From the NCBI RefSeq assembly GCF_003019255.1, contig NZ_CP027846.1, forward strand, positions 1,550,001 through 1,614,000: 64,000 bases of DNA, written 5' to 3'. Positions within the stretch are counted from its first letter, which is position 1; each line of letters begins with the position of its first letter. The translations under genes were made by a program, and so were the position numbers. Below are positions 34,396 to 43,572 of the stretch, one piece after another. The notes under the pieces are model-generated. The model was not told the DNA's origin and searched no databases. It worked only from the letters and a program-made list of their open reading frames with translations. The DNA comes from Staphylococcus kloosii. GTDB lineage: Bacteria; Bacillota; Bacilli; Staphylococcales; Staphylococcaceae.

Positions 34396-35082
34396 ATGAT
34401 AGGTATAATAGGAGCAATGGAAGAAGAAGTTGCAATACTAAAAGATAAATTAACTCAATTAGAAGAAGTGACAATCGCGCATGTGAAGTTTTATAAAGGA
34501 AACTTAAATGACGCACCTGTAGTCTTAACTCAAAGTGGTATTGGAAAAGTAAATGTAGCGATGTCTACGACACTATTAATAGAAAATTTTAAACCATCTA
34601 AAATAATAAATACTGGCTCAGCTGGTGCTCTAGATGAAGAACTTAAAGTCGGCGATGTTGTCGTCAGTGAGGCTTTAGCATATCATGATGCAGATGCAAC
34701 TGCTTTTGGTTATCAATTTGGACAAATACCACAAATGCCTGCAGTTTTTGAAGCAGACAAAACACTATTAACACAATCAATCGAAGCGATTAAAGCGTCT
34801 AATTTGCCTGCCAAAACAGGACTAATAGTAAGTGGTGATAGTTTTATAGGTTCTAATGAACAACGTATACAAATAAAACAAAATTTTGCTGATGCCTTAG
34901 CTGTAGAGATGGAAGCAACGGCAATTGCACAAACTTGTTATCAATTTAAAGTACCTTTCGTTGTGACTAGAGCAATTTCTGATTTAGCGAATGGAGAAGC
35001 AGAAATGAGTTTTGATGAATTTTTAAAAACTGCTGCACGTTCTTCAAGTGAAATAGTAGAAAGATTAATTAAAACAATTTAA
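34396..35082 (+). CDS. mtnN: 5'-methylthioadenosine/S-adenosylhomocysteine nucleosidase
   Basis: It cleaves MTA, SAH and 5'-deoxyadenosine to adenine and the sugar, recycling SAM by-products; the SAH product feeds LuxS. The 228-residue purine nucleosidase fold has GAMEEEV at about 6-12 with the conserved Glu, GIGKVN near 53, and the substrate Met-Glu region VEMEATA near 172 with Asp in ISDLANGEAEMSF near 195. GAGGTGA precedes the ATG. The adenine released would be salvaged by apt, also in this window. Confidence 0.96.
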   Translation: MIGIIGAMEEEVAILKDKLTQLEEVTIAHVKFYKGNLNDAPVVLTQSGIGKVNVAMSTTLLIENFKPSKIINTGSAGALDEELKVGDVVVSEALAYHDADATAFGYQFGQIPQMPAVFEADKTLLTQSIEAIKASNLPAKTGLIVSGDSFIGSNEQRIQIKQNFADALAVEMEATAIAQTCYQFKVPFVVTRAISDLANGEAEMSFDEFLKTAARSSSEIVERLIKTI

Positions 35083-35099
35083 AAAGGTGATTATCAAAA

Positions 35100-35627
35100 A
35101 TGGGAATTTTCAAGAAATATTTTATGCCAAATGAATATGTGCAATCTATATTTCAAATTGATATAGAAAAACTTGCTGCTTCTGGAGTTAAAGGTATTAT
35201 AACTGATTTAGATAATACATTAGTTGGTTGGGACGTTGAAGCACCGACAGAAGAAGTTAGAGCATGGTTTAAAAAAGCTAATGACTTAGGTATTACAATT
35301 ACTATCGTTTCTAACAACAATGAACAACGCGTTGGTAGTTTCTCTCAATCTTTAGATGTAGATTTTATTTTTAAAGCGCGTAAACCTATGGGTAAAGCGT
35401 TTATAAAAGCGACGAATCATATGCAATTAAAACCAGAGGAAATCGTAGTAATAGGGGATCAAATGCTTACTGATGTATTCGGCGGCAAAAGAAGAGGACT
35501 ATTCACTATTATGGTAGTACCAGTAAAACAAACGGATGGATTTATTACTAAATTCAATAGAATAATTGAACGTAGATTACTCCAGCACTTTAGAAAAAAA
35601 GGCTATATCACATGGGAGGAATATTGA
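35100..35627 (+). CDS. HAD-family phosphatase YqeG
   Basis: A 175-residue HAD phosphatase of the YqeG/GEP4 (IIIA) type. The nucleophile motif is TDLDNTLVGWD at about 37-47, then TIVSNNNEQR (motif II) and KPMGKAF and GDQMLTDVFGG (motifs III and IV). The substrate is not known in bacteria; mitochondrial homologues act on phosphatidylglycerophosphate. It opens the conserved yqeG-yqeH-aroE-yhbY-nadD-yqeK-rsfS-yqeM run and abuts yqeH. Confidence 0.88.
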   Translation: MGIFKKYFMPNEYVQSIFQIDIEKLAASGVKGIITDLDNTLVGWDVEAPTEEVRAWFKKANDLGITITIVSNNNEQRVGSFSQSLDVDFIFKARKPMGKAFIKATNHMQLKPEEIVVIGDQMLTDVFGGKRRGLFTIMVVPVKQTDGFITKFNRIIERRLLQHFRKKGYITWEEY

Positions 35628-36734
35628 TTGTCAGAAACTGAAGAACTAAAATGTATCGGTTGCGGTGCAACATTGCAATCTGAAGATCCAAATGCAGCTG
35701 GTTATGTGCCAGAATATAACTTATTTAGAGAAGATGTTGTTTGTAAAAGATGTTTTAGATTAAAAAACTATAATGAAGTACAAGATGTTGGAATGAATAG
35801 CGAAGACTTTTTAGATTTATTAAATGGTCTAGCAGATAAAAAAGGTATCGTTGTCAATGTCGTCGATATTTTTGACTTTGAAGGGTCATTTATTAATGCC
35901 TTAAAACGTATCGTTGGTAATAAGAAAGTTATATTAGCTGCTAATAAATTAGATTTGTTACCTAAACAAATTAATAAAAGAAGAGTTAAAGAATGGCTGA
36001 AAAAAACTGCAAGAAAATACGGTTTAGAAGCTGAAGAAGTTACACTAATTTCTGCAGATAAAGGTTGGGGCATTGAAGAATTAATGTCTACAATCGAGCA
36101 AAAACGTAATCAGCAAGATGTTTATATTGTAGGGACAACAAACGTTGGTAAATCTACGCTTATTAATAAACTCATTGAACAAAGTGTAGGAGAAAAAGAT
36201 ATCGTTACAACTTCTCGCTTCCCAGGAACAACTTTAGATATGATAGATATTCCTTTAGATGAAACAACATTTATGTATGATACGCCAGGTATTATACAAG
36301 ATCATCAAATGACGCATTATGTTACTGAAAAAGAACTTAAAACAATCATGCCTAAAAATGAAATTAAACAACGTGTCTACCAACTTAATGAAGGTCAAAC
36401 TTTATTCTTTGGTGGTTTAGCACGTATTGATTACGTTAGTGGTGGCAAACGACCTCTCGTTTGTTACTTTTCAAACGAATTAAACATTCATAGAACTAAA
36501 ACAGAAAACGCTAATGATTTATGGCGCAAACAACTTGGTGCAGTATTATCACCACCAAAAGATAGTCAAAATTTTGATTTAGCAAATGTTAAAGCTGTTA
36601 GATTAGAAACTGGTAAAGAAAAACGTGATGTTATGATTTCAGGTCTTGGTTTTATTACAATAGAAGCAGGAGCAAAAGTTATCGTTAGAGTACCGAAGAA
36701 TGTAGATGTAGTGTTAAGAAATTCAATTATGTAA
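35628..36734 (+). CDS. yqeH: Ribosome biogenesis GTPase YqeH
   Basis: A circularly permuted GTPase for 30S assembly. The 368 residues begin with a zinc finger (CIGCG near 10-14 and CKRCF near 40-44). The G4 motif NKLD (about 105) comes before G1 GTTNVGKST (about 171-179) and G3 DTPG (about 222), which shows the permutation. A C-terminal RNA-binding domain follows. Start is TTG at 35628 with GGGAGGA upstream; the protein begins MSETEELKCIGCG as in S. aureus. Confidence 0.94.
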   Translation: MSETEELKCIGCGATLQSEDPNAAGYVPEYNLFREDVVCKRCFRLKNYNEVQDVGMNSEDFLDLLNGLADKKGIVVNVVDIFDFEGSFINALKRIVGNKKVILAANKLDLLPKQINKRRVKEWLKKTARKYGLEAEEVTLISADKGWGIEELMSTIEQKRNQQDVYIVGTTNVGKSTLINKLIEQSVGEKDIVTTSRFPGTTLDMIDIPLDETTFMYDTPGIIQDHQMTHYVTEKELKTIMPKNEIKQRVYQLNEGQTLFFGGLARIDYVSGGKRPLVCYFSNELNIHRTKTENANDLWRKQLGAVLSPPKDSQNFDLANVKAVRLETGKEKRDVMISGLGFITIEAGAKVIVRVPKNVDVVLRNSIM

Positions 36735-36746
36735 GGTGTGTTAAAT

Positions 36747-37544
36747 ATGAAATATGCAGTAATAGGTAGCCCAATAGATCATTCATTATCTCCAGTAATG
36801 CATAATGCGAATTTTAAAGCACTTGGCTTAGAATACGACTATGAGGCTCTGAATATTGATCCTAGTAACTTTGATTCGATAAAAGAAATTATTAAAAAGC
36901 AAAATCTCTCAGGTTTTAATATTACAATTCCGCATAAAGAAAATATTATACCTTATCTCGATGAAATAGATGAACAATCAAAAACGGTTGGCGCTGTAAA
37001 TACAGTGAAAATAAACGACAATAAATGGATTGGTTATAATACGGATGGTATTGGCTATGTCGAAGGGTTAAAAACTGTTTATCCTGACTTATCAAATGCG
37101 TATATTTTAATAATAGGCGCGGGTGGAGCAAGCAAAGGCATTACTAATGAATTGATGAAGCATGTTAATCCTAAAATTACAGTAGCCAATCGAACACTTA
37201 GTAGATTTGATAATTGGCAAATGAATATTAATAAAATCGGTTTAAATGATGCAGAAAAAGCATTATCTGAATTTGATATCATAATTAATACAACGCCCGT
37301 CGGCATGAATAACAATAGTGATTTAGTGATTAATTTGGATAATCTAGCACCTCATACTTTAGTGAGTGATATCGTTTATATTCCATTTAAAACACCCATT
37401 TTAAAAGCAGCAGAAGCAAAAGGAAATCCAATACAAAACGGCTTAGACATGTTCGTAAACCAAGGTGCAGAAAGTTTTAAAATTTGGACAGATTTAACAC
37501 CAAATTATGACGTTATGAAAGACACGGTATTAAACCATTTATAA
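36747..37544 (+). CDS. aroE: Shikimate dehydrogenase
   Basis: It reduces 3-dehydroshikimate to shikimate with NADPH in aromatic amino acid synthesis. The family start MKYAVIGSPIDHSLSP is the ATG at 36747 with TAAGGTG eight bases before it; a GTG at 36738 in frame lies on that site. It has 265 residues. Shikimate-binding SLSP and NITIPHKE (with the catalytic Lys) are near 15 and 60-67. NTDGIGY is near 98, and the NADP loop GAGGASKGI near 124. It lies between ribosome assembly genes in a conserved order. Confidence 0.95.
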   Translation: MKYAVIGSPIDHSLSPVMHNANFKALGLEYDYEALNIDPSNFDSIKEIIKKQNLSGFNITIPHKENIIPYLDEIDEQSKTVGAVNTVKINDNKWIGYNTDGIGYVEGLKTVYPDLSNAYILIIGAGGASKGITNELMKHVNPKITVANRTLSRFDNWQMNINKIGLNDAEKALSEFDIIINTTPVGMNNNSDLVINLDNLAPHTLVSDIVYIPFKTPILKAAEAKGNPIQNGLDMFVNQGAESFKIWTDLTPNYDVMKDTVLNHL

Positions 37545-37556
37545 AGGAGCTATTAT

Positions 37557-37847
37557 ATGTTAACGGGTAAACAAAAAAGATTTTTAAGAAGTAAGGCACA
37601 TAATGTTGATCCAACTTTCCAAATTGGTAAAGCTGGTATTAACGACAATATGGTCGAGCAATTAGTTGATATTTTAGAAAACAGAGAATTAATTAAAATA
37701 CACGTATTACAAAATAATTTTGAAGATAAAAATGATTTGGCACAAGAAGTGAGTCAAAAAACGAATAGCGAAATCGTACAAGTTATCGGGTCAATGATTG
37801 TTCTTTACAAAGAATCACAAGATAATAAAACAATAGAATTACCATAA
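37557..37847 (+). CDS. yhbY: CRM-domain RNA-binding protein YhbY
   Basis: A 96-residue single CRM-domain protein that associates with 50S precursors. It has the typical start LTGKQKRFLRSKAHN near 2-16, the GxxG-type loop in FQIGKAGIND near 21-30, and the C-terminal QVIGSMIVLYKES. AAAGGAG precedes the ATG. Its stop overlaps the nadD start (TAATG), so translation is coupled. Confidence 0.92.
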   Translation: MLTGKQKRFLRSKAHNVDPTFQIGKAGINDNMVEQLVDILENRELIKIHVLQNNFEDKNDLAQEVSQKTNSEIVQVIGSMIVLYKESQDNKTIELP

Positions 37848-38419
37848 TGACTAATTCTATTGTTATTTATGGTGGCCAATTTAACCCGATACACACTGCA
37901 CATTTGCTAGTCGCAAGTGAAGTGAATAACTTATTAACACCAGACAAATTTTATTTTATGCCGAGCCATATGTCTCCGCTCAAAACACATGAAGATTATC
38001 TTGATGCACGTTATAGAGTGAAAATGATTGAAAACTCAATTAAAGAACTTGGATTTGGTGAACTTTGTTTAGACGAAATCGAAAGAGAAGGACAAAGCTA
38101 TACGTATGATACAATTACGCGTATTGTTAATAAAAATCCAAATAGTAAAATTTACGTCGTTATCGGTACCGATCAGTATGATCAATTAGATAAATGGTAC
38201 AAAATTGATGAACTAATGCAATATATTACATTTGTCATTGTGAATAGATATAAGGAAACACAAGAGGTAGAAGATAATATGATAGCCATTAATATCCCAC
38301 GTATGGATATTAGTTCTACAATGATTAGAGAACGCGTTAAAAATAAACAATCTATTCAAATTCTTGTCCCTCAAAGTGTTGAACAATATATTAGAGAGGA
38401 ACGATTGTATGAAAATTGA
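37847..38419 (+). CDS. nadD: Nicotinate-nucleotide adenylyltransferase
   Basis: It converts NaMN and ATP to NaAD in NAD synthesis. The 190-residue nucleotidyltransferase fold has GGQFNPIHTAHL near 9-20 (with the HxxH-type motif) and SSTMIRERV near 148-156. The pattern and length match staphylococcal NadD. It overlaps yhbY by one base and yqeK by 11 bases. Confidence 0.95.
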   Translation: MTNSIVIYGGQFNPIHTAHLLVASEVNNLLTPDKFYFMPSHMSPLKTHEDYLDARYRVKMIENSIKELGFGELCLDEIEREGQSYTYDTITRIVNKNPNSKIYVVIGTDQYDQLDKWYKIDELMQYITFVIVNRYKETQEVEDNMIAINIPRMDISSTMIRERVKNKQSIQILVPQSVEQYIREERLYEN

Positions 38420-38993
38420 TAGTGCTGTTGAATTAGTTAAAGAAAAGTTACCAGAAAAACGTTTTATACACTCAATGAATGTGGCGAAGACAGCTGTTAA
38501 GCTTGCAGAAATATACGATGGTGACCCACAGAAAGCTGAATTAGCTGGTGTTTTACACGATTATTGTAAATATGATGATTTGGGGACTATGTATCAAATC
38601 GTTACTCAAAATGGCTTAGACAGTAATTTATTGAGTTATGGTTCTGAGATATTACACGGGCCAGTGGCCGCCGTTATTATGAATAAAGACTATGGAGTCA
38701 ACGATGAGGAAGTTTTATTAGCCATCAAAAACCATACAACTGGCCGTGCGCAAATGACTAAAACTGAAAAATTAGTTTTTATTGCTGATTATATTGAACC
38801 GGGTCGACAAACACCTGGCGTTGAAGAAATAAGAGATTTAGCATACAATCAAGGTAGTTTAGATAAAACAATTTATGAGATATCTAAACGCACAGTACTA
38901 CATTTGATTAGTAAGGATATAAACGTATATGACGCTACAATTGCTTGTTTAAATTATTATAATTATAGTGATGAAAGAATAAAGGATGATTAA
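38409..38993 (+). CDS. yqeK: Symmetrical Ap4A hydrolase of the YqeK family (HD domain)
   Basis: YqeK proteins hydrolyse the alarmone diadenosine tetraphosphate to two ADP. The frame is open within nadD, but the ATG at 38409 with GAGGA before it gives the family N-terminus MKIDSAVELV and 194 residues. HD-domain metal ligands are His in RFIHSMNVA near 22, HD in GVLHDYCK near 53, and later His-Gly and NHTTGR residues. It sits between nadD and rsfS, the standard order. Confidence 0.93.
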   Translation: MKIDSAVELVKEKLPEKRFIHSMNVAKTAVKLAEIYDGDPQKAELAGVLHDYCKYDDLGTMYQIVTQNGLDSNLLSYGSEILHGPVAAVIMNKDYGVNDEEVLLAIKNHTTGRAQMTKTEKLVFIADYIEPGRQTPGVEEIRDLAYNQGSLDKTIYEISKRTVLHLISKDINVYDATIACLNYYNYSDERIKDD

Positions 38994-39347
38994 ATGAATT
39001 CAGATCAATTATTAAAATTAGCCATTCAGGCTACAGAAGATAAAAAAGCAGAAGATATAATTTCAATCGACATGCGAGGAATCAGTGATATGACTGATTA
39101 TTTCGTTGTTTGTCATGGGAATAACGACCGTCAAGTTCAAGCTATTGCAAAAGCTGTAAAAGACGCTGCGCACGAAGCTGAAATTGAAGTTAAACGTATG
39201 GAAGGATATAACGAGGCGCGTTGGGTATTAATAGATTTAGCTGACGTTGTTATCCATGTGTTCCATAAAGACGAACGTGATTATTATAATATCGAAAAAT
39301 TATATCAAGACGCACCAATCGAAACTTATAGACAGGCAGTTTATTAA
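38994..39347 (+). CDS. rsfS: Ribosome silencing factor RsfS
   Basis: A 117-residue Iojap/RsfS protein that binds L14 on the 50S subunit and blocks joining with 30S in slow growth. Motifs include DIISIDMRGISDMTDYFVVC near 20-39 and GYNEARWVLIDLADVVIHVF near 75-94. Its ATG directly follows the yqeK stop, so it is translated by coupling. The following methyltransferase starts two bases later. Confidence 0.94.
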   Translation: MNSDQLLKLAIQATEDKKAEDIISIDMRGISDMTDYFVVCHGNNDRQVQAIAKAVKDAAHEAEIEVKRMEGYNEARWVLIDLADVVIHVFHKDERDYYNIEKLYQDAPIETYRQAVY

Positions 39348-39349
39348 TT

Positions 39350-40066
39350 ATGTCACAGTATGAAGGCTTAAGTTTATTTTATGATCAATTAACTTTTGAC
39401 CAACCTTACGAGTCTTGGTTAAAAATCGTTGAACATTTTGCGCCACATCACCATTCTCTATTAGATATAGGATGTGGCACAGGAAACTTAACAACTTTAT
39501 TGACGCAGTTTGATAACGTCACAGGTATGGACCTAAGTGTAGATATGTTATCATTGGCTGCAAATAAAGCTCATAATATTAATTGGATCGAAGGAGACAT
39601 GACTGATTTCACATTAAATTCAAAATTTGATGTCATTACTATCTTCTGTGATTCATTAAATTATTTAGCTGATTTAGAAGATGTTAAGGCGACATTTACA
39701 AATGTCTATCAACATTTAGAAGATAACGGTGTATTGATGTTTGATGTGCACACGATAAATAAATTCGACTCATTGTTTAATAACCAAAGTTATATAGACG
39801 AAACTGATGAAGTATTTTTAGGTTGGGATGCTATTAGAGGTGAAGAGCCCTATAGTGTTTGGCACGATATGTCTTTCTTTATGAAGCAATCCAATGACTT
39901 ATATCAAAGATTCGACGAAAGTCATTATCAACGAACATTCACCGAAGATACTTATAAAAAATTATTAAATGACATTGGTTTTACTAATATTACTACTTTT
40001 GTAGATTTCGATATTAATAACCATGATGAAAATGGAAATAGACTATTTTTTATCGTAAATAAATAA
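39350..40066 (+). CDS. Class I SAM-dependent methyltransferase YqeM
   Basis: A 238-residue methyltransferase. Motif I LLDIGCGTGNLT is at about 39-50, with an acidic Asp in GMDLSVDML near 61 and motif IV VITIFCDSLNYL near 96. Its substrate is not known. It is conserved after rsfS in Bacillus and Staphylococcus. A strong terminator-like hairpin follows 8 bases after its stop and ends at comEA. Confidence 0.88.
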   Translation: MSQYEGLSLFYDQLTFDQPYESWLKIVEHFAPHHHSLLDIGCGTGNLTTLLTQFDNVTGMDLSVDMLSLAANKAHNINWIEGDMTDFTLNSKFDVITIFCDSLNYLADLEDVKATFTNVYQHLEDNGVLMFDVHTINKFDSLFNNQSYIDETDEVFLGWDAIRGEEPYSVWHDMSFFMKQSNDLYQRFDESHYQRTFTEDTYKKLLNDIGFTNITTFVDFDINNHDENGNRLFFIVNK

Positions 40067-40074
40067 AGTAACTA

Positions 40075-40115
40075 CACTTCTTTACACGTGTTTATCTGTA
40101 AAGGAGTGATTTTTT
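40075..40115 (+). terminator. Terminator-like hairpin containing the comEA ribosome site
   Basis: CACTTCTTTACA 40075-40086 pairs with TGTAAAGGAGTG 40097-40108 (12 bp, one G-T), followed by A and six T at 40110-40115. The comEA ATG is at 40116. The right arm holds AAAGGAGTG, the comEA ribosome site. It should end transcripts of the yqeG-yqeM operon and, in any readthrough, hide the comEA ribosome site. Confidence 0.85.
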
Positions 40116-40778
40116 ATGTCTCAATGGTTAGTACAACTAAGGTCAGCTTTATTAAAGAAACGATATTTAATTTTTATATTTTGCCTAAGTGTTATAGCAA
40201 TTATAATTTTAGCTTTCTCAAGCTTTGGTAAAACAAATATATCGCATTATTCTAATATAGAGATGAAAAATCAGCATGATAATTTAAAAAAGCATACAAC
40301 TATTGCTGCACAACAAAACACTAAAATTAAACAGCCTGAAATTATATATGTAGATATCAAAGGGGCAGTTAAATATCCCAACGTTTATCAAATGAAATCC
40401 ACTGATAGGGTAAAACAACTTTTAGATAAAGCTCAACCCACTAATGATGCCGAGTTATCTACAGTTAATCTTGCTGAGAAATTATTAGATCAAAAATTAG
40501 TGATAATACCAAGTAAAAATGATAAAGTAAATGCATTAAATACTAATTTAACTTCTACTCATCAACCACCTAATAAAAACGCTAAATCACCAGTTAATTT
40601 AAATACAGCAACCATCGATGAACTAAAATCAATCAATGGTATTGGAGAGTCTAAAGCTCAAGCTATTATTAACTATAGAGAACAACATGGGCAGTTTGAT
40701 AGTATTGAAAAATTAAAAGAAGTCAAAGGTATAGGCGCGAAAACATACGAAAAATTACAAGCAGAATTCACATTATAA
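40116..40778 (+). CDS. comEA: Competence DNA receptor ComEA
   Basis: This membrane-anchored double-strand DNA receptor captures DNA for uptake. The 220 residues have one N-terminal membrane helix (about 16-34, LIFIFCLSVIAIIILAF). A SLBB-like segment with YVDIKGAVKYPNVYQM lies near 90-110. The C-terminal pair of helix-hairpin-helix motifs follows VNLNTATIDELKSI and GIGESKAQAI, with KGIGAKTYEKL. Its ribosome site is buried in a terminator-like hairpin. It is followed by comEB after 55 bases. Confidence 0.94.
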   Translation: MSQWLVQLRSALLKKRYLIFIFCLSVIAIIILAFSSFGKTNISHYSNIEMKNQHDNLKKHTTIAAQQNTKIKQPEIIYVDIKGAVKYPNVYQMKSTDRVKQLLDKAQPTNDAELSTVNLAEKLLDQKLVIIPSKNDKVNALNTNLTSTHQPPNKNAKSPVNLNTATIDELKSINGIGESKAQAIINYREQHGQFDSIEKLKEVKGIGAKTYEKLQAEFTL

Positions 40779-40833
40779 ATGCATTGTATTAAAATTGTCT
40801 TATTAGTTATTAAATTTAATTGGAGGCTTCAAT

Positions 40834-41295
40834 ATGGACAGAATTAAATGGGACGAATACTTTATGGCTCAAAGCCAACTATTAGCATTACGATCAACTT
40901 GTGAGCGATTATCAGTAGGAGCTACAATTGTTAAAGACAATAGAATTATCGCAGGTGGTTATAATGGCTCCGTTACTGGGGAAGTCCACTGCATAGATGA
41001 AGGGTGCTTAGTTGAAGATGGGCATTGCATTAGAACTATTCATGCAGAGATGAATGCACTATTACAATGTGCTAAACAGGGCGTGTCTACAGAAGGTGCA
41101 ACGATTTATGTGACGCATTTCCCTTGTTTAAACTGCACTAAATCTATAATACAAGCTGGCATTACGACGATTTATTATGCGGAAGATTATCATAATCATG
41201 CTTATGCATTAAAATTATTAGATCAACAAAATATTGAATATAAAAAAATTCCATTTAACCCTGAACACGTAGCGCAATATTTATTAAATAAATAG
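40834..41295 (+). CDS. comEB: ComEB, deoxycytidylate deaminase family protein
   Basis: A 153-residue zinc deaminase. Zinc ligands are visible: HAEMNALLQC near 69-78 (His and catalytic Glu) and FPCLNCTKS near 97-105 (two Cys). The family converts dCMP to dUMP. It lies in the late competence operon but is not essential for transformation in B. subtilis. TGGAGGC precedes the ATG. comEC starts 3 bases after its stop. Confidence 0.92.
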   Translation: MDRIKWDEYFMAQSQLLALRSTCERLSVGATIVKDNRIIAGGYNGSVTGEVHCIDEGCLVEDGHCIRTIHAEMNALLQCAKQGVSTEGATIYVTHFPCLNCTKSIIQAGITTIYYAEDYHNHAYALKLLDQQNIEYKKIPFNPEHVAQYLLNK

Positions 41296-41298
41296 CAC

Positions 41299-43497
41299 AT
41301 GTTTTATTTTGCTTTAGCATTTTTAGTTGGCTTATTGTGGTTACATAACGAAATATTAGCGATAACATTATTTGTAATAATTATGTTTAGTATGTATAGA
41401 AAAAAATGCAGTTGGTCTATGATAGGTATCGTTCTTATCATACCAATAGTAAGCTTTACATATTTTGAAAAACATTTTGTACAAACATTTCAACAACGTA
41501 CACATATATTACAGAATCCAAAGATAAACCAATATGTAACATTTGTAGCTGTACATCAATCTAACAAAAACAGTATTAATGGCACTTTAAAGATTGATGA
41601 TAAAAAGTATCGTTTTTTTCACTTTAGCAATGAACCATTGAACATTGACGTAATTAATAATCGCACATGTCCTGTAGATGGTTCATTTAAGCCTATTACT
41701 TCTTCAGTTTATCGTCCTTTAATAATCAATATAAAACATATCAATATAAATGAGTGCATACCTACGCATAAAACACTATTAACTGCTTTTAACGACCACA
41801 AATATTATTTATACCATAAAATTAAAAGTTCAGGTCTTCAACAATACGATAAGATTATAGCTTTATTATTAGGAGACGTAACCTTTTTACCTAAGAACCT
41901 ACTAGATGCTGTTAAAGTTATAGGAATTTATCATTTAATGGCGGTGAGTGGGTCTCATATAATAGCCATCGTTGCTATGCTTTATTTTATTTGCATTAGA
42001 TTGGGATTACCGATTCCTTTCATAAAAGTAGCCATTTGCATCATTCTTCCTATATACGCATGTTATACAGACTTCGCTCCAAGCGCATTAAGAGCTATCA
42101 CAATGGTCATAATAGTCACATTATTGCCTCGCTTTTTATTATATAGAGCTCTTGATGTGCTAGGTAGCACATTTATTATACTTTCTACAATAAATCCTCA
42201 ACTTGTCTATGACATTGGTTTCCAATTTTCTTTCCTTATAACGCTTTTTATTCTACTATCTGCACCATTATTAATTCAGCATAATAAAGCAATTGCGCTA
42301 CTGTTGTTAAATGTTATAACATTTTTAGGAAGTTTTATGATAAGTAGTATTCATTTTAATCAAATTCAATGGATTGGCCTCTTTTCAAATATTCTTTTTA
42401 TACCGTTATATACTTTTATATTTTTTCCATTAGCAATATTTTACTTATTTTATATTCATGTACCAATATCATTTCAATGGGTACCATTAATAGTTGATAA
42501 TATATTTATTTTTCACGATAAGTTGGTCCAATTTTTTATAATATTTAAGAGTATACGTTGGTTTGTTCCTGAATTGAATCATTTTGAAGTTACACTATAC
42601 TTTCTATTTATTTTAGTAATTTTAAGAGCGCTTGTATTAAGAAAATTTATACAGACAGTAGTATTATTTACTATATTTGCATTCGCCATAACTTATTTAA
42701 CTAGAGATTATTCGGCTCAGCTCACTATGTTTGATGTGGGTCATGGAGATGCATTTTTACTGAAAACTACAAAAAATAAGACACTTATGATCGACACAGG
42801 AGGCAAACATGTAGACGATAAAATACACTATATTGGTACTTTATCTAAATATAAGATTTTACCTACGCTGAAGAAAAAAGGGATTAAAAAAATTGATTAT
42901 CTTATCATTACACATCCACATAATGATCATATGGGTGAATTGGAATTTTTATGCCAAGACTTAACATTCTCCAATATAATAATTAATAAGCAATCATTTA
43001 CACAACAACAACTAGCATATATCAATACATTAGCTACCATTTATAATTTTAAGATTGTTGATTTTCATTCATTGAACAAAGTCTACCTTGATCAATTTTT
43101 TATAGAACTATTAGATGCTACAATTCCGCAATCTGATGATCCAAATAAGCAGTCCATTGTGACTTTAGTAAAATATAAAGACTATAAATTATTGTTTATG
43201 GGTGATGCAACTAGCGACAACGAACAAATATTGCTATCTAAATATGATCTTTCAAATATTGATATTTTGAAAGTAGGGCATCATGGTAGTAAAACAAGTA
43301 GTAGCGAATCATTTATTCAGATCACAAAACCACGAATTACTTTAATATCTAACGGACAAAATAACAGATTTCAGTTACCACATATGCAAGTATTGAATAA
43401 GTTAAAAATAATTAATTCGAACGTTTATGACACTGCGCAACATGGACAAGTTACGATAACTTTAAATAAAGAATTAGCAATAAGTACTGAAAAATAA
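41299..43497 (+). CDS. comEC: DNA uptake channel ComEC
   Basis: A 732-residue polytopic membrane protein that carries single-stranded DNA across the membrane. N-terminal membrane helices are followed by a soluble OB-like part. The competence core includes LLGDVTFLP and YHLMAVSGSH (about 196-223) and more helices up to about 470. A C-terminal metallo-beta-lactamase domain follows, with FDVGHGDAF near 477, THPHNDHMGE near 536 and KVGHHGSKTSS near 655. All parts look intact, so the operon is not decayed. No ribosome site is obvious before the ATG, so coupling to comEB is likely. Confidence 0.93.
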   Translation: MFYFALAFLVGLLWLHNEILAITLFVIIMFSMYRKKCSWSMIGIVLIIPIVSFTYFEKHFVQTFQQRTHILQNPKINQYVTFVAVHQSNKNSINGTLKIDDKKYRFFHFSNEPLNIDVINNRTCPVDGSFKPITSSVYRPLIINIKHININECIPTHKTLLTAFNDHKYYLYHKIKSSGLQQYDKIIALLLGDVTFLPKNLLDAVKVIGIYHLMAVSGSHIIAIVAMLYFICIRLGLPIPFIKVAICIILPIYACYTDFAPSALRAITMVIIVTLLPRFLLYRALDVLGSTFIILSTINPQLVYDIGFQFSFLITLFILLSAPLLIQHNKAIALLLLNVITFLGSFMISSIHFNQIQWIGLFSNILFIPLYTFIFFPLAIFYLFYIHVPISFQWVPLIVDNIFIFHDKLVQFFIIFKSIRWFVPELNHFEVTLYFLFILVILRALVLRKFIQTVVLFTIFAFAITYLTRDYSAQLTMFDVGHGDAFLLKTTKNKTLMIDTGGKHVDDKIHYIGTLSKYKILPTLKKKGIKKIDYLIITHPHNDHMGELEFLCQDLTFSNIIINKQSFTQQQLAYINTLATIYNFKIVDFHSLNKVYLDQFFIELLDATIPQSDDPNKQSIVTLVKYKDYKLLFMGDATSDNEQILLSKYDLSNIDILKVGHHGSKTSSSESFIQITKPRITLISNGQNNRFQLPHMQVLNKLKIINSNVYDTAQHGQVTITLNKELAISTEK

Positions 43498-43572
43498 TGA
43501 AACCTTCTAGAGTGTAGCACTGACAAATGATATAATTAGTAGTGTTTTTAGTTGTGAAAGGATGCTATTTTA

